From VAZQ01 sp036498625 (GTDB lineage: Bacteria; Pseudomonadota; Alphaproteobacteria; Rhizobiales; Xanthobacteraceae): a DNA stretch of 52,633 bases. Positions 17,347 to 26,426 of the stretch are shown here, piece by piece (the first letter of the stretch is position 1; each line of letters opens with the position of its first letter). The stretch lies in contig DASYFD010000168.1 in NCBI GenBank assembly GCA_036498625.1, positions 1-52,633 of the forward strand. Direction: 5' to 3'. The notes beneath the pieces were generated by a model. The model was given only the letters and a program-made list of their open reading frames with translations, made no database searches and was not told the DNA's origin. A program made the translations under genes and the position numbers.

Positions 17347-17645
17347 CCGGGGTTTGAGCTCACCCGGGGTCGCGCGGGCGCCGGACCGAGCCAAGCGGGT
17401 ACTGCGTCTCCCTCCTCGCCCCGTGGTGAGAGGGGAGGGCGCGACGTCCGCGCGCCAGCGCCTTCCGCAAAACTAGCCGCGTGTTTTCGGTTGGTTTGCT
17501 TCAAATAATATCCATTTGATTGATGGGTTTCGAACGGCTCCTGCCGTAATCGCCTTAGGTAGTTGTACCAGTTTCCACTGGTGGGCGCGTCCCCGGGAGG
17601 ATGCGTCGGCGCTCCGTCAACGTGTCGAACCGAAGGGCGAAAACC
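17347..17645. other. Intergenic region with hairpin-forming CT/GA-rich segment
   Basis: About 300 bases between iorB and the GGDEF-EAL gene. The stretch 17410-17440 pairs as CCCTCCTC with GAGAGGGGAGGG around a CCCCGTGGT loop, an intergenic repeat type also seen in other places in the window. The part 17490-17560 is AT-richer and probably carries the promoter of the downstream gene; no exact boxes can be named. Confidence 0.45.
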
Positions 17646-19412
17646 ATGGACGGCAAGACCAAGCAAACCGTTGCAGCCGCCAGCGTGGTGGCCTTTCCCG
17701 GGGCCCGGCCGCGCCCGGTCGCGAACCAGCATGCCGCCACGGATCATCAGCTGCTGCTGGACACGGTCATCAACAATATGTCGCTGGGCGTGCTCATGTT
17801 CGACGCCGAGGCGCGGCTGGTGTTCTGCAATCAGCGCTATGTCGAGATGTATGGCCTCTCGCCTGCGGTCGTGACGCCGGGCTGTGCACTGCGCGAGCTG
17901 CTCGAGCACCGGGCCGCGGTCGGGGCATTCGTCGGAAGTCCGGAGGAGTACATCGTCGATCTGCTCGAGGACATCGCGGCGGGCAAGACCTCCAACACCA
18001 CCGTCAAGTCGGCGGACAGCCGGGTTTTCTCCATCGTGCGCAATCCAATCGCGGGCGGGGGATGGATCGCCACCCACGAGGACATCACCGATCGCCAGCG
18101 GGCCGAGGAGCGCATCGTGCACATGGCCCGCCACGACGCGCTCACCGACCTGCCCAACCGCATGATGTTGCGCGAACGGCTGGACCATGAGCTCAAGCGC
18201 GTGAAACGCGGCGAGTGCCTGGCGGTACTGTGCCTCGACCTCGACCACTTCAAGAGCGTCAACGACACGCTCGGCCACCCGATCGGAGACGAGCTTCTCA
18301 AAGTGGTCGCCGAGCGCTTGCGTCGCTGCACGCGGGAGCCGGACACCATTGCGCGCCTTGGCGGCGACGAGTTCGCCATCATCATGACCGGTATGCAGGA
18401 CCCGACCGACGCGGTGGCGCTCGCCAAGCGCATCCGCGAGTCGATCACGAAACCCTATCATCTCGATGGTCATCAGATCGTCTCGGACATCAGCATCGGA
18501 GTTTCGCTCTCGCCGATGGATGCCACCGAGCCGGACCAGCTGCTGAAGAACGCCGACATGGCCTTGTACGGGGCCAAGGGCGACGGCCGCGGCACCTATC
18601 GGTTCTTCGAGCCGGAGATGGACGCGAAGATGAAGACGCGGCGCGAGCTCGAGATGGACCTGCGGAGCGCGCTGATCAACGCCGAGTTCGAACTCTATTA
18701 CCAGCCCCTGGTCAATCTCAAGAGCAACGAGATCACGGCGTTCGAGGCGCTGGTGCGCTGGAACCATCCGGTGCGCGGCCTGGTTTCGCCCGCCGATTTC
18801 ATTCCGGTGGCCGAGGAGACCGGGCTCATCATCCCGCTCGGCGAATGGGTGCTCAGGAGGGCGTGCCAGGAGACCGCCAAGTGGCCGGCCCACATCAAGG
18901 TTGCGGTCAACTTGTCGCCGTCCCAGCTCAAGAGCCGCAATCTGACCCAATTGGTGGTCAGCGCGCTCGAGGACTCCGGCATGGCGCCCAACCGGTTGCA
19001 GCTCGAGATCACCGAGACGGTCCTGATGCACAACACGTTCAATACGCTCGCCACCCTGCATCAGCTGCGCAAGCTCGGGGTGCAGATCGCGATGGACGAT
19101 TTCGGCACCGGCTATTCCTCGCTCGCCTATCTGCGCAGCTTTCCGTTCGACAAGATCAAGATCGATCGTTCGTTCATCCAGGATCTTACGAACGGTGCCG
19201 AGCCGCTCGCCATCGTGCACGCGGTCGCCGGCCTCGCCAAGAATCTCAACATGATCTCGACCGCGGAAGGGGTCGAGACCCAGCAGCAGCTGGACCAGCT
19301 GCAATCAGTCGGTTGCACCGAGATGCAAGGCTATCTCTTCAGCCATGCGCGGCCGGCCGCCGACATCGTGCGCCTGTTCCTGGAGCCGGCCGGGACCGCC
19401 GCCTCGGCCTGA
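17646..19412 (+). CDS. PAS-GGDEF-EAL cyclic-di-GMP turnover protein
   Basis: A 588-residue cytoplasmic protein: a PAS-type sensor (about 35-155, ending THEDITDRQRAEE), a GGDEF diguanylate cyclase domain (about 158-320) and an EAL phosphodiesterase domain (about 335-580). The cyclase signature GGDEF is intact at 238-242 and the inhibitory RxxD site is at 229-232. EAL is intact (FEALVRW, 366-368) with DDFGTGYSS and KIDRSFI further on. Both activities are thus possible; usually one dominates. No membrane segment. The start at ATG 17646 follows GAAGGGCG. Input ligand of the PAS domain unknown; neighbours are unrelated in function. Confidence 0.92.
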   Translation: MDGKTKQTVAAASVVAFPGARPRPVANQHAATDHQLLLDTVINNMSLGVLMFDAEARLVFCNQRYVEMYGLSPAVVTPGCALRELLEHRAAVGAFVGSPEEYIVDLLEDIAAGKTSNTTVKSADSRVFSIVRNPIAGGGWIATHEDITDRQRAEERIVHMARHDALTDLPNRMMLRERLDHELKRVKRGECLAVLCLDLDHFKSVNDTLGHPIGDELLKVVAERLRRCTREPDTIARLGGDEFAIIMTGMQDPTDAVALAKRIRESITKPYHLDGHQIVSDISIGVSLSPMDATEPDQLLKNADMALYGAKGDGRGTYRFFEPEMDAKMKTRRELEMDLRSALINAEFELYYQPLVNLKSNEITAFEALVRWNHPVRGLVSPADFIPVAEETGLIIPLGEWVLRRACQETAKWPAHIKVAVNLSPSQLKSRNLTQLVVSALEDSGMAPNRLQLEITETVLMHNTFNTLATLHQLRKLGVQIAMDDFGTGYSSLAYLRSFPFDKIKIDRSFIQDLTNGAEPLAIVHAVAGLAKNLNMISTAEGVETQQQLDQLQSVGCTEMQGYLFSHARPAADIVRLFLEPAGTAASA

Positions 19413-19764
19413 GGTTGGGGCGCGCGGGCATACCGCGCGCGGAGCCTTTGTCAGATTCGAAAATTTGCCGCGCGGTCGTCCCGGCGAAGGCAGGGACCCA
19501 TGCGCCGCACCCTCTCGGCTGCCACGGCTCGTCGAAGACGGGCGTCGACGCCCCGATGCTATGGATTTCGGCTCTGCGGCCGGCACGACTGGAATTGATT
19601 GAATGTTTGGTGCAGAAACGGTACGCGGCTACAGCCGTTATTTGGTTGTTGTTCGGTCGTTCGCTTAACCAAACTCCGGTCTCTCGGGTGATTCCCCGAT
19701 GGAGCAGCGATTCCCACGGCTCGTATAAACCAGCCCACGTTCCGGATCGAAATGGGGGTCGCCG
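19413..19764. other. Intergenic region containing a dispersed repeat
   Basis: About 350 bases between the GGDEF-EAL gene and a small hypothetical gene. The first part (about 19473-19570) is an intergenic repeat; the second part (about 19600-19740) is AT-richer and likely holds the promoter of the small gene. A forward frame runs through the repeat but shows no protein features. Confidence 0.5.
19473..19570. repeat. Dispersed GTCGTCCCGGCGAAGGC-type intergenic repeat
   Basis: Sequence starting GTCGTCCCGGCGAAGGCAGG and running on to about 19570, of the type seen many times in Bradyrhizobium and Rhodopseudomonas intergenic DNA (recalled, not searched). Its spurious translation gives VVPAKAGTH, a known marker of this repeat. 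Only one copy is evident in this window. Confidence 0.6.
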
Positions 19765-20028
19765 ATGCCCGATGCCGCTCACTATCTGCGTCAAGCCAAT
19801 GCATTGCTTTCGATGTCCCTGGGCAGCTCGAATCCCGTCCTTGCGGGCAAGCTTTGGGAGGTAGCCGAGAACTACCTGGCCAAGGCCGTCAAGCTGCGGG
19901 TCGACGACGGCTTGCCGGCGTTGCCGCGGCCGGCTCCCGCCCGTCTACAGACCCTTGATCAGCCCGGCATCGATCAGCAGCCGGTTGAAGCGCCGCGCCT
20001 CCGCGCCGCCGTCGCACCCGTAGAATAG
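19765..20028 (+). CDS. Small conserved-type hypothetical protein
   Basis: An 87-residue protein whose first 50 residues (DAAHYLRQANALLSMSLGSS...LWEVAENYLAKAVKL) form an amphipathic two-helix unit resembling the short hypothetical proteins of about 60-70 residues common in Bradyrhizobiaceae. The last 35 residues are proline- and arginine-rich and are read across the 3' end of the convergent sulfatase gene, overlapping it by 84 bases. That tail may be an artefact of lost original stop codon. Cytoplasmic, no signal. Function unknown; the N-terminal part is the reason to call it. Confidence 0.6.
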   Translation: MPDAAHYLRQANALLSMSLGSSNPVLAGKLWEVAENYLAKAVKLRVDDGLPALPRPAPARLQTLDQPGIDQQPVEAPRLRAAVAPVE

Positions 20029-21642
20029 CCCCTGGCAGCGCTGGAAAATCTTTTTCTGCTCGGCGAACGAGGCATCGAGCGGCAGGCCGGCCAATTCCTG
20101 CGTGATCATCGGAAGATACGGTCCCTCGATGGTGTCGAGCGCCGAGGCGAGATTGACCGGCTGGTAGTTGATCGCGTCGATGGCGTAGTAGGTGGCGAAA
20201 TAACGCGGATCGTAATTGATCAGGCGCTGGGTGATCGCGGCTTCGTCCAGCCCCGGCTCCTGGATCAGGAATGCGAAGTCAGGCTGGTGGTCGCCGTAGC
20301 GCACCAGCAGAAACGGCTCGCCCGGGAAATCGCGCTTGAGCGTTTCCAGCAGGTCAGCATAGTCGTGCGCGCTCATGGCCTGCCGGCGCAAGTATTCGTC
20401 GATCGCCGGCCCGTTTCCCGGATCCTTCCACTCCGGCATCAGGTCGGGACGCCAGCGGTGGTCCCAGGGCCAATGGTTCTGGGCCAGGTACACGAAAACG
20501 AACATCGGACCGTTGCGGCGCTCGTGCTCCATCATGCGGAGGGCCGCGTCATAGTAGAATTGATCCGGCTCGATCCGGTTGGTGCCCAGCGACTGCTGAT
20601 CGAAGAAATGCTGCACCCCGGTGCTGGCCTGAAAGCTGCGGGCGCTCATGAAGGCGCCGAGCGCCGGATAGATCGAGAAGGTGCGGTAGCCGCAGCGCCG
20701 CAACGCGGTGGCGAGCCCGCGCTCGACCCGCCCGGCGGCGATCTGGGTGACGTGATAGGCGAACTGCCCGAATGAGCGCGCCGACAGGCCCGCCAGCACG
20801 TTGTACTCGGTGTACCAGCTCGGACCCCCGACGCTCTCGACCAGGAACTGCCGCTCCCTGCCGTCGAAGGAGCGGAAGTGAGAGCCGTAGCCGTCGGGCA
20901 CCTTGATGGACGGCGCCACCCTGATGTCGAAGCTCGATTCGTCGTGCACCATGATGATGTGCGGCGGCCTGGCGCCGGGCGTGCAGGTCGCCTCCGGCAG
21001 CATCCGCAACCGGTCGGTCACCACCGCATCCGATTCCATGTAGCCGTGCGTCATCAGCGAGGACAGCTCGGCAACGCCCGAGCGCACGAATTTGGAGACG
21101 TAGCTGCCGTCGAGGAAGATTTCCCAATCCGCCTGCGGCTGCGCGAACGACACCAGCGCGATCCCTGCCAGGCAGGCGGAAAATCCCGCCAGCGCGGTCC
21201 TGCCCCGCAACCGCACCGGATCGAAGCGCCAGAGCAGCACCAGGAGCGGCAGCCCGATTAGGAGCGAGACGGCGACATTGCGCTGCAGGTCCGGCAGGAT
21301 GTTCATGAGAAAGCTGATCGTGTCGCGGTCGACGATCAGCACGTCGAGGAAATTCGCCGTGACCGAGATGATCTCGTGCTTGAGACGCGAGACCAGGACC
21401 ACGATCACCACCATCGCCAGCGACAGGGCGGCGGCAATGGCCGGGCGGCGCAGCAGGCCGAGCCAGAAGAAATTCAGCAGCCCCCAGGTCAGCAGAAAGG
21501 CGAATGCCGCGACCAGGTCGGTTTCGGTGAACGCCATGACGGCGAGCGCCGCCAGATGCAAAGCAGCGGTCGGCGCGATCCGCCAGGCGATTGTATTCGT
21601 CGCTCCGAAGCGGTTGGCAAAGAATGCAAGGGCTGGCGGCAT
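19945..21642 (-). CDS. Membrane-anchored sulfatase/LTA-synthase-like protein
   Basis: A 565-residue inner-membrane protein with four to five N-terminal membrane helices (about 22-38, 43-63, 68-85, 122-138, 148-166) and a large periplasmic alkaline-phosphatase-fold sulfatase domain. The metal/nucleophile region reads HIIMVHDESSFDI (about 228-240) and a later metal site RYGDHQPDF. Relatives transfer phosphoglycerol or phosphoethanolamine to envelope glycans or lipids. The expected Thr/Cys nucleophile is not obvious; Ser236 or Ser237 stands near it. Start is uncertain between ATG 21642 and 21705; the former is used because the hydrophobic region begins there. Convergent with a small hypothetical gene. 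Confidence 0.82.
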   Translation of the reverse strand: MPPALAFFANRFGATNTIAWRIAPTAALHLAALAVMAFTETDLVAAFAFLLTWGLLNFFWLGLLRRPAIAAALSLAMVVIVVLVSRLKHEIISVTANFLDVLIVDRDTISFLMNILPDLQRNVAVSLLIGLPLLVLLWRFDPVRLRGRTALAGFSACLAGIALVSFAQPQADWEIFLDGSYVSKFVRSGVAELSSLMTHGYMESDAVVTDRLRMLPEATCTPGARPPHIIMVHDESSFDIRVAPSIKVPDGYGSHFRSFDGRERQFLVESVGGPSWYTEYNVLAGLSARSFGQFAYHVTQIAAGRVERGLATALRRCGYRTFSIYPALGAFMSARSFQASTGVQHFFDQQSLGTNRIEPDQFYYDAALRMMEHERRNGPMFVFVYLAQNHWPWDHRWRPDLMPEWKDPGNGPAIDEYLRRQAMSAHDYADLLETLKRDFPGEPFLLVRYGDHQPDFAFLIQEPGLDEAAITQRLINYDPRYFATYYAIDAINYQPVNLASALDTIEGPYLPMITQELAGLPLDASFAEQKKIFQRCQGLFYGCDGGAEARRFNRLLIDAGLIKGL

Positions 21643-21780
21643 GGTGCGCGACCGTGCCCGGCAAGGGTTACACAACTGACGTCCGGCACGCGACGCTGGC
21701 GTCATGAAAATGTAAAATTGCGGTCATGGCAAGTTCGGATTTGAAGGCGGCGCTGCGCATGTTTCGAGGCGGCGCGGCAA

Positions 21781-21934
21781 CTTACCTCCCCCTGAAAGGG
21801 GGAGAGCCTGCCCTCGGGCCGCGACCCGAGGGTCGACCCGCGAAGCGGGTCGGGAGGGGTCCGGCGGCGAATGCTGAATTCTGCCGGAAGGCTCGACCCC
21901 CAACCCCAACCCTCCCCCTTGCAGGGGGAGGGAG
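21781..21934. repeat. Dispersed intergenic repeat, copy A (inverted copy at 51219)
   Basis: Begins CTTACCTCCCCCTGAAAGGG and ends CCCTTGCAGGGGGAGGGA. It contains nested palindromes (CCCTCGGGCCGCGACCCGAGGG and GACCCGCGAAGCGGGTC). The first 75 bases are nearly identical to the reverse complement of 51308-51382. No gene is encoded; it separates the sulfatase promoter region from the PQQ dehydrogenase 3' end. Confidence 0.85.
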
Positions 21935-21978
21935 CGCGCCTAGTCTGTTGCTCGCGCGCCGGGTTAACTTCACCCCAA

Positions 21979-23739
21979 TCAGGGCAACGCGAACACGAAC
22001 ACCGCGTTGTGCCCGCGCACCGCCGCCGACATGCTGGTGCGCGTGAGCCCGAGCGGCCCCGCCGAGACCGACTGGCCTTCGCCGGTGAACACCATGATGT
22101 ATTGCTTGCCGTTCACCGCGTAGGAGATGGTACTGGTCATGACCATGCCGGCCACGATCCCTTCCCACAGCACCTTGCCGTCGTCGGCGTCGAAGGCGCG
22201 CAGCCGGCGGTTCTGGTCGCCCCAGAACACCAGGTCGCCGCCGGTGACCAGCGCCGAGCCGCTGCTCGCCTGCGGCTGCGAGTAGAGCACCTTGAGCTCC
22301 CCGGTCGCCAGATCGAGCTTGCCCAGGTTCATGTATTTCTTCGGATCGGAGCCCGGCCGCATGATGCCGGCGCGCGGCCCCCAGCCCTCCTTGGTCTTGG
22401 AGTTTGCCGTCATCTTCACGCACTGGTCCTGGAACGGAACGTAGAGCGCGTTCTTGCCCGGGTGATAGGCGATTGCCCACAGCCCGCGGGTGTTGTGGTA
22501 GCAGCCGATGATGGTGTCGCCGTCCTTCTTGAACACCTTGTCGTAATTGATGTGGGTCTTGCCGGTCTTCACGTCGATATCGTTCATGTTGATGTTGGGG
22601 TCGTCGTAGGGGAACGGCCGCGCCCACAGGAAATCGCCGTTGTTCTGATCGACCGCGAACATGCCGCCGCCCTCGGCGACCGTCACCACGACGTCGCGCT
22701 CCTGGCCGGGCGCGATCGCCGAGCTGATCCATTTCACGTATCTGGGATCGGGGTTCACCCGCATGTGCACGAGAATGCGCTCGTGATTGTGATCGGCGTC
22801 CCAGTCGTCGCCGGGCAGCTCCTGATAATACCAGATGAGCTTGCCGGTGGTGACGTCGAGCGCCACGGTCGAATTGCTGTAGAGATCGGCGGGCGCGGAT
22901 TGCGACACCGCGTCGGCGCTGCCGTGACGCGTCAGCCGCGTATAGGGATTGGGATTGGCGATGCCCCAGTACAGCACCTTGCGCTTGGGATCGTAGGAGC
23001 CCGGCAGGCCCCACGGTCCGGCCGCGCGCTGCTCCACCGGCATGTCGGCCCAGGTGTCGCCGCCCGGCTCGCCCGGCGCCGCCGTCGAGAAGAATTTCCA
23101 CACTTCTTTCCCGGTCATGGCGTCGTGCGCCGCGATGAAGCAGTTCTCGCGCTTGCCCTGCTCGCAGGTGCGGTTGGAGATCACCTTGCCGTCGGCCACG
23201 ATGATCCCGCCGGCGGTCTGGCCGCCGTTGTCGACCTTGGTCTCCCAGCGCAGCTTGCCGGTCTGCGCGTCGAGCGCGACCAGAAAGCCGTCCGGCGCGG
23301 CGAAATAGATCATGTCCTGGTAGATCGCGATGCTCTTGTTGCGGGCGCGCACGCCGACGCCGGGTGCGTAGTCGCGCTTGTATTCCCACAACTGATCCCC
23401 GTTGGTGGCGTCGAGCGCCTGGATGCTGGCGCCCGGCGCGTACAGATACATCACCCCGCGATAGACCAGCGGCGTCGATTCCTGCGTGCCGTTCGGCAGC
23501 CCGCGCGACCAGGCCATGCGCAGCTGCCCGACATTGCCCTTGTTGATCTGGTTGAGCGGGCTGAAGCGCTGCTCGTCGTAGCTGCGGTTCATCATCAGCC
23601 AGTCGCCCGGATCCGGATTGGCGAGCACCTCCGGGGTGACCGGCACGAAGCCTTGCGCGATGGCGCTCCCGCTCAGGCCGGCGATCGACGCCGAGGTGCT
23701 CAACAGGATGGCCGCGATGTACCGAGACGCACGTGTCAT
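21979..23739 (-). CDS. Periplasmic PQQ-dependent alcohol dehydrogenase-like quinoprotein
   Basis: A 586-residue quinoprotein of the methanol/ethanol dehydrogenase family: an eight-bladed propeller binding PQQ and Ca or a lanthanide, oxidising alcohols or aldehydes in the periplasm. A signal peptide (IAAILLSTSASIAGLSGSAIAQG) precedes the first blade. Tryptophan-docking repeats such as ALDATNGDQLWEYKR, ALDAQTGKLRWETK and ALDVTTGKLIWYYQ are regular. Metal/active region includes PGDDWDADHNHE and NPNPYTR. The adjacent Cys-Cys pair typical of methanol dehydrogenase is absent; a CEQGKRENC pair may replace it. No C-terminal haem domain. The ATG at 23739 has GGGAGGAAAAC upstream. Divergent from the GMC gene, 222 bases apart. 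Confidence 0.91.
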   Translation of the reverse strand: MTRASRYIAAILLSTSASIAGLSGSAIAQGFVPVTPEVLANPDPGDWLMMNRSYDEQRFSPLNQINKGNVGQLRMAWSRGLPNGTQESTPLVYRGVMYLYAPGASIQALDATNGDQLWEYKRDYAPGVGVRARNKSIAIYQDMIYFAAPDGFLVALDAQTGKLRWETKVDNGGQTAGGIIVADGKVISNRTCEQGKRENCFIAAHDAMTGKEVWKFFSTAAPGEPGGDTWADMPVEQRAAGPWGLPGSYDPKRKVLYWGIANPNPYTRLTRHGSADAVSQSAPADLYSNSTVALDVTTGKLIWYYQELPGDDWDADHNHERILVHMRVNPDPRYVKWISSAIAPGQERDVVVTVAEGGGMFAVDQNNGDFLWARPFPYDDPNINMNDIDVKTGKTHINYDKVFKKDGDTIIGCYHNTRGLWAIAYHPGKNALYVPFQDQCVKMTANSKTKEGWGPRAGIMRPGSDPKKYMNLGKLDLATGELKVLYSQPQASSGSALVTGGDLVFWGDQNRRLRAFDADDGKVLWEGIVAGMVMTSTISYAVNGKQYIMVFTGEGQSVSAGPLGLTRTSMSAAVRGHNAVFVFALP

Positions 23740-23961
23740 GTTTTCCTCCCGGCGGCTGCTGCGGTTTTCTTGACAGGAATGAAGTCGGAGCCGCTTGATC
23801 AGGCCTTCAGCTTGGGCGGGCGGCGCCGCACTGGCAAGCGCTTTCTTGTCGGGGGCGGCTGTGCGAGGAGCGCAAGTGTTCCGGGCGCACGGCTTGCTCC
23901 CATGCGGAGCGCAATTTAGGCTTGTCCCTGCAAGCGTGTCCCCCCGCAGTGGAGCCGGACC

Positions 23962-25707
23962 ATGGCAACCGAAAAAACCGATGTGGTCATCGTTGGCGCC
24001 GGCGCGGCCGGTGGAATTCTGGCGGCCGAGCTCAGCAAGGCAGGCATGAAGGTGATCGCGCTCGAGCGCGGCCCGCGTCTTTCCACCATGGACTTCGCGC
24101 CGCAGGACGAGCTGCGCTATTTCCAGCGCCAAGATCTGCGCCCGGACCCCAAGCGCCAGCCCGTCACTTGGCGGCCGAACCCGAATGCCCCGGCGCGACC
24201 GCTCCCGACCATGAGCTACGGCAACCAGGCGGGTGGCGGCACTGTGCATTACGGGGCCGTTTCCTGGCGTCTGCACGAGGACGATTTTCGCCCGCGCTCG
24301 CAGACCATCGAGCGCTATGGCGCCGCAGCGATCCCGGAGGATTCCTCGCTCATGGACTGGCCGTTGAGCTACGCGGAGCTGGAGCCGTACTATGATCGCG
24401 CCGAGCACGAGATCGGCGTGTCGGGCCGGGCCGGCAACCTGCAGGGCCGGAAGATCGCCGGCGGCAACGTGTTCGAGGCGCCGCGCCAACGCGAGTTTCC
24501 GCTGCCGCCCCTGCGTGCGGATCAGTCGGGCCTCATCTTCGATGCGGCGGCACGCAAGCTTGGTTACCACCCATTCTCGACGCCGCGCGCCATCATCTCG
24601 CAGCCGTACAATGGCCGGCCGGGCTGCAGCTACTGCGGCTTCTGCCAGGCGTTCGGCTGCCACATCGGCGCCAAATCATCGATCCTCATCACCAAGCTGC
24701 CCGAGGCCGATGCGAGCGGCAATTTCAAGCTCATCACGGGCGCCATGTGCCATCGCGTCAACAGCGACAGCAGCGGGCGCGTAACCGGCGTTTCCTATTA
24801 CGGCCCCGACCGCTCCGAAAATACCATCGAGGCGGAGCTCGTCATTCTGTCGCCCTTCATCTACGACAATACGCGCCTGCTTCTGTTGTCCAAGACGGCC
24901 AAGTTTCCTGATGGCCTCGCCAATTCGAGCGGCCATGTCGGCAAGCATGTGATGACGCACATCCGGGCGAGGGTGATGGTCGCCTTCGACGACCGCCATG
25001 TGAACATCTACATGGGCCCGAGCGCGCAGAAGAACAGCATCGACGATTTCAACTCCGACAATTTCGACCACAAGGATCTCGGCTTCATCCGGGGCGCGCA
25101 GATTTCGGTCGGCCCGGTCGCGCTGGAGGGCGGGCCGATCGGCGCCACCACGATGAACCCGCCGCCCGGCATCCCGAGCTGGGGCGCGGCCTATCGCGAC
25201 TTCTTCGCCAAATACTACACGCGGCATGCGGCGATCGCCGCCCAGATCGAGGATCTGCCCTATCCGCACCAGACCATCGATCTCGATCCGAGCGTGCGCG
25301 ATGCCTGGGGCCTGCCGGCGCCGCGGATGACCTACGATTGGCGGCGCCCGAACGAGCTGGCGCGCCAGGCCTTCATGCAGACGAAGCTGGAAGAGATCGG
25401 CCGCGCATCGGGAGCCAGGCTCGTCTGGGGCACCCCCGAAAATCCCGCCGGGCGCGCGGGTGGAAGCGCCGGGGCGCCGGGCGGACACCACGAGGGCGGC
25501 ACCCGCATGGGCAGCGATCCCAAGACGTCGGTGGTGAACAAATACGGCCAGAGCTGGGATATCCCCAATCTCTTCATCATGGGCAGCTCGACCTTCCCGT
25601 CGATGGGCTCGGGCTTCAATCCGACGCTCACGATCGAGGCTCTCGCCTACCTGACCGCCGACGCAATCGTGAACCGGTACCGCAAGTCGCCGGGGCCGCT
25701 TGCCTGA
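23962..25707 (+). CDS. GMC-family FAD dehydrogenase with iron-sulfur-type cysteine cluster
   Basis: A 581-residue flavoprotein of the GMC family, closest in layout to the large subunits of gluconate/2-ketogluconate/glucose dehydrogenases. FAD motif VGAGAAG is at 11-17 and the second FAD region is SYGNQAGGGTVHYGA. A cysteine cluster, C222-x2-C225-x2-C228-x4-C233 (CSYCGFCQAFGC), matches the [3Fe-4S] site of FAD-glucose dehydrogenase. The active-site His region is HHEGGTRMGS and the C-terminal Asn is in SGFNPTLTIEALA. No signal peptide; export, if any, would be as a partner of the Rieske protein. ATG 23962 follows GTGGAGCC. The Rieske gene follows by 160 bases. Confidence 0.9.
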   Translation: MATEKTDVVIVGAGAAGGILAAELSKAGMKVIALERGPRLSTMDFAPQDELRYFQRQDLRPDPKRQPVTWRPNPNAPARPLPTMSYGNQAGGGTVHYGAVSWRLHEDDFRPRSQTIERYGAAAIPEDSSLMDWPLSYAELEPYYDRAEHEIGVSGRAGNLQGRKIAGGNVFEAPRQREFPLPPLRADQSGLIFDAAARKLGYHPFSTPRAIISQPYNGRPGCSYCGFCQAFGCHIGAKSSILITKLPEADASGNFKLITGAMCHRVNSDSSGRVTGVSYYGPDRSENTIEAELVILSPFIYDNTRLLLLSKTAKFPDGLANSSGHVGKHVMTHIRARVMVAFDDRHVNIYMGPSAQKNSIDDFNSDNFDHKDLGFIRGAQISVGPVALEGGPIGATTMNPPPGIPSWGAAYRDFFAKYYTRHAAIAAQIEDLPYPHQTIDLDPSVRDAWGLPAPRMTYDWRRPNELARQAFMQTKLEEIGRASGARLVWGTPENPAGRAGGSAGAPGGHHEGGTRMGSDPKTSVVNKYGQSWDIPNLFIMGSSTFPSMGSGFNPTLTIEALAYLTADAIVNRYRKSPGPLA

Positions 25708-25867
25708 GGGGGCCTGCGGGTGTCCTCGGCGGTCGTCCGAGAGCATCAGGCGGGAACGCATTTCTCCCGCCGCGCTCTCGCAAAACCCGATCCCGCGCGC
25801 TAGTGTCCGGCGCATTCGATCTGCCGCTCTCTCCCGTCAACCGATGCGCGCCGACCAGAGGTGGAGT

Positions 25868-26389
25868 ATGCACGAAGAAGTTCGCAACGAACCGCTGCAG
25901 GCCGCTCCGGCTATCGGCCGCAAGCACTTTCTGAAGCTTGCCTTCGCCTCACTGGCTGGCGCCGCGCTCGGCTTGCTCGGCCGAGGCGCGCGTGCGCAGA
26001 GCACGCCGGTGCGCGTGCCTGCGCCGCAACGCCCGTGGTCGCGGGCGGAGTTCAGCTATCCGGGACCCGACGGGGATTTGCTCGGCATGGCGATCCGGCT
26101 GCCGGAGAGCGCCGGCAGCGGGCTTTTCGCGGTGTGCCTCGTTTGTCCGCATGAAGGCTGCATCTTCGGCTACGAGTCCGATTATGAAGACGTCAGCGAC
26201 ACCATCGGGGTGCGGGTCGATCACCCGGTCTTCCTCTGCCAGTGCCATTTATCCACCTTCGATCCCCTGAAGGGTGGAGCGGTCATCTTCGGTCCGAGTC
26301 CGCGACCCCCCTGGCGCTTCACGGTTCGCGAGGAATCCGGCGAGATGGTGGTGACCGGGGTCGAGCCGGGAGTCGGCCGGCCCGGCTGA
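25868..26389 (+). CDS. Exported Rieske [2Fe-2S] protein
   Basis: A 173-residue protein with an RK-type twin-arginine-like leader (GRKHFLKLAFASLAGAALG) and a Rieske domain. The ligands are Cys93-x-His95 in CPHEGC and Cys124-x-Cys126-His127 in CQCHLS, with Cys98 and Cys126 placed for the stabilising disulfide of high-potential Rieske proteins; the proline loop GPSPRPPWRF follows. It resembles the iron-sulfur subunit of bc1-type complexes in fold but no cytochrome b gene is nearby. Downstream of the GMC dehydrogenase, it could take the place of the usual cytochrome subunit (inference). Start ATG 25868 has GAGGTGGAG at short spacing. Confidence 0.88.
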   Translation: MHEEVRNEPLQAAPAIGRKHFLKLAFASLAGAALGLLGRGARAQSTPVRVPAPQRPWSRAEFSYPGPDGDLLGMAIRLPESAGSGLFAVCLVCPHEGCIFGYESDYEDVSDTIGVRVDHPVFLCQCHLSTFDPLKGGAVIFGPSPRPPWRFTVREESGEMVVTGVEPGVGRPG

Positions 26390-26426
26390 AGCATTCGCGA
26401 TTGTGGGTGCCGGGCGCGGGGCGTAT

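Noticed and set aside
14974..17394. 806-codon minus-strand frame opposite iorB
   Set aside because: Shadow of the strong molybdenum hydroxylase frame; the composition is artificial and motifs are absent.
17217..19304. 695-codon minus-strand frame opposite the GGDEF-EAL gene
   Set aside because: The plus strand encodes intact GGDEF and EAL motifs; the antisense frame is a codon-bias by-product.
21979..23739. Calling the quinoprotein a methanol dehydrogenase (mxaF/xoxF)
   Set aside because: It lacks the adjacent Cys-Cys pair and no xoxG, xoxJ, pqq or mxa gene is near; only the broad family is safe.
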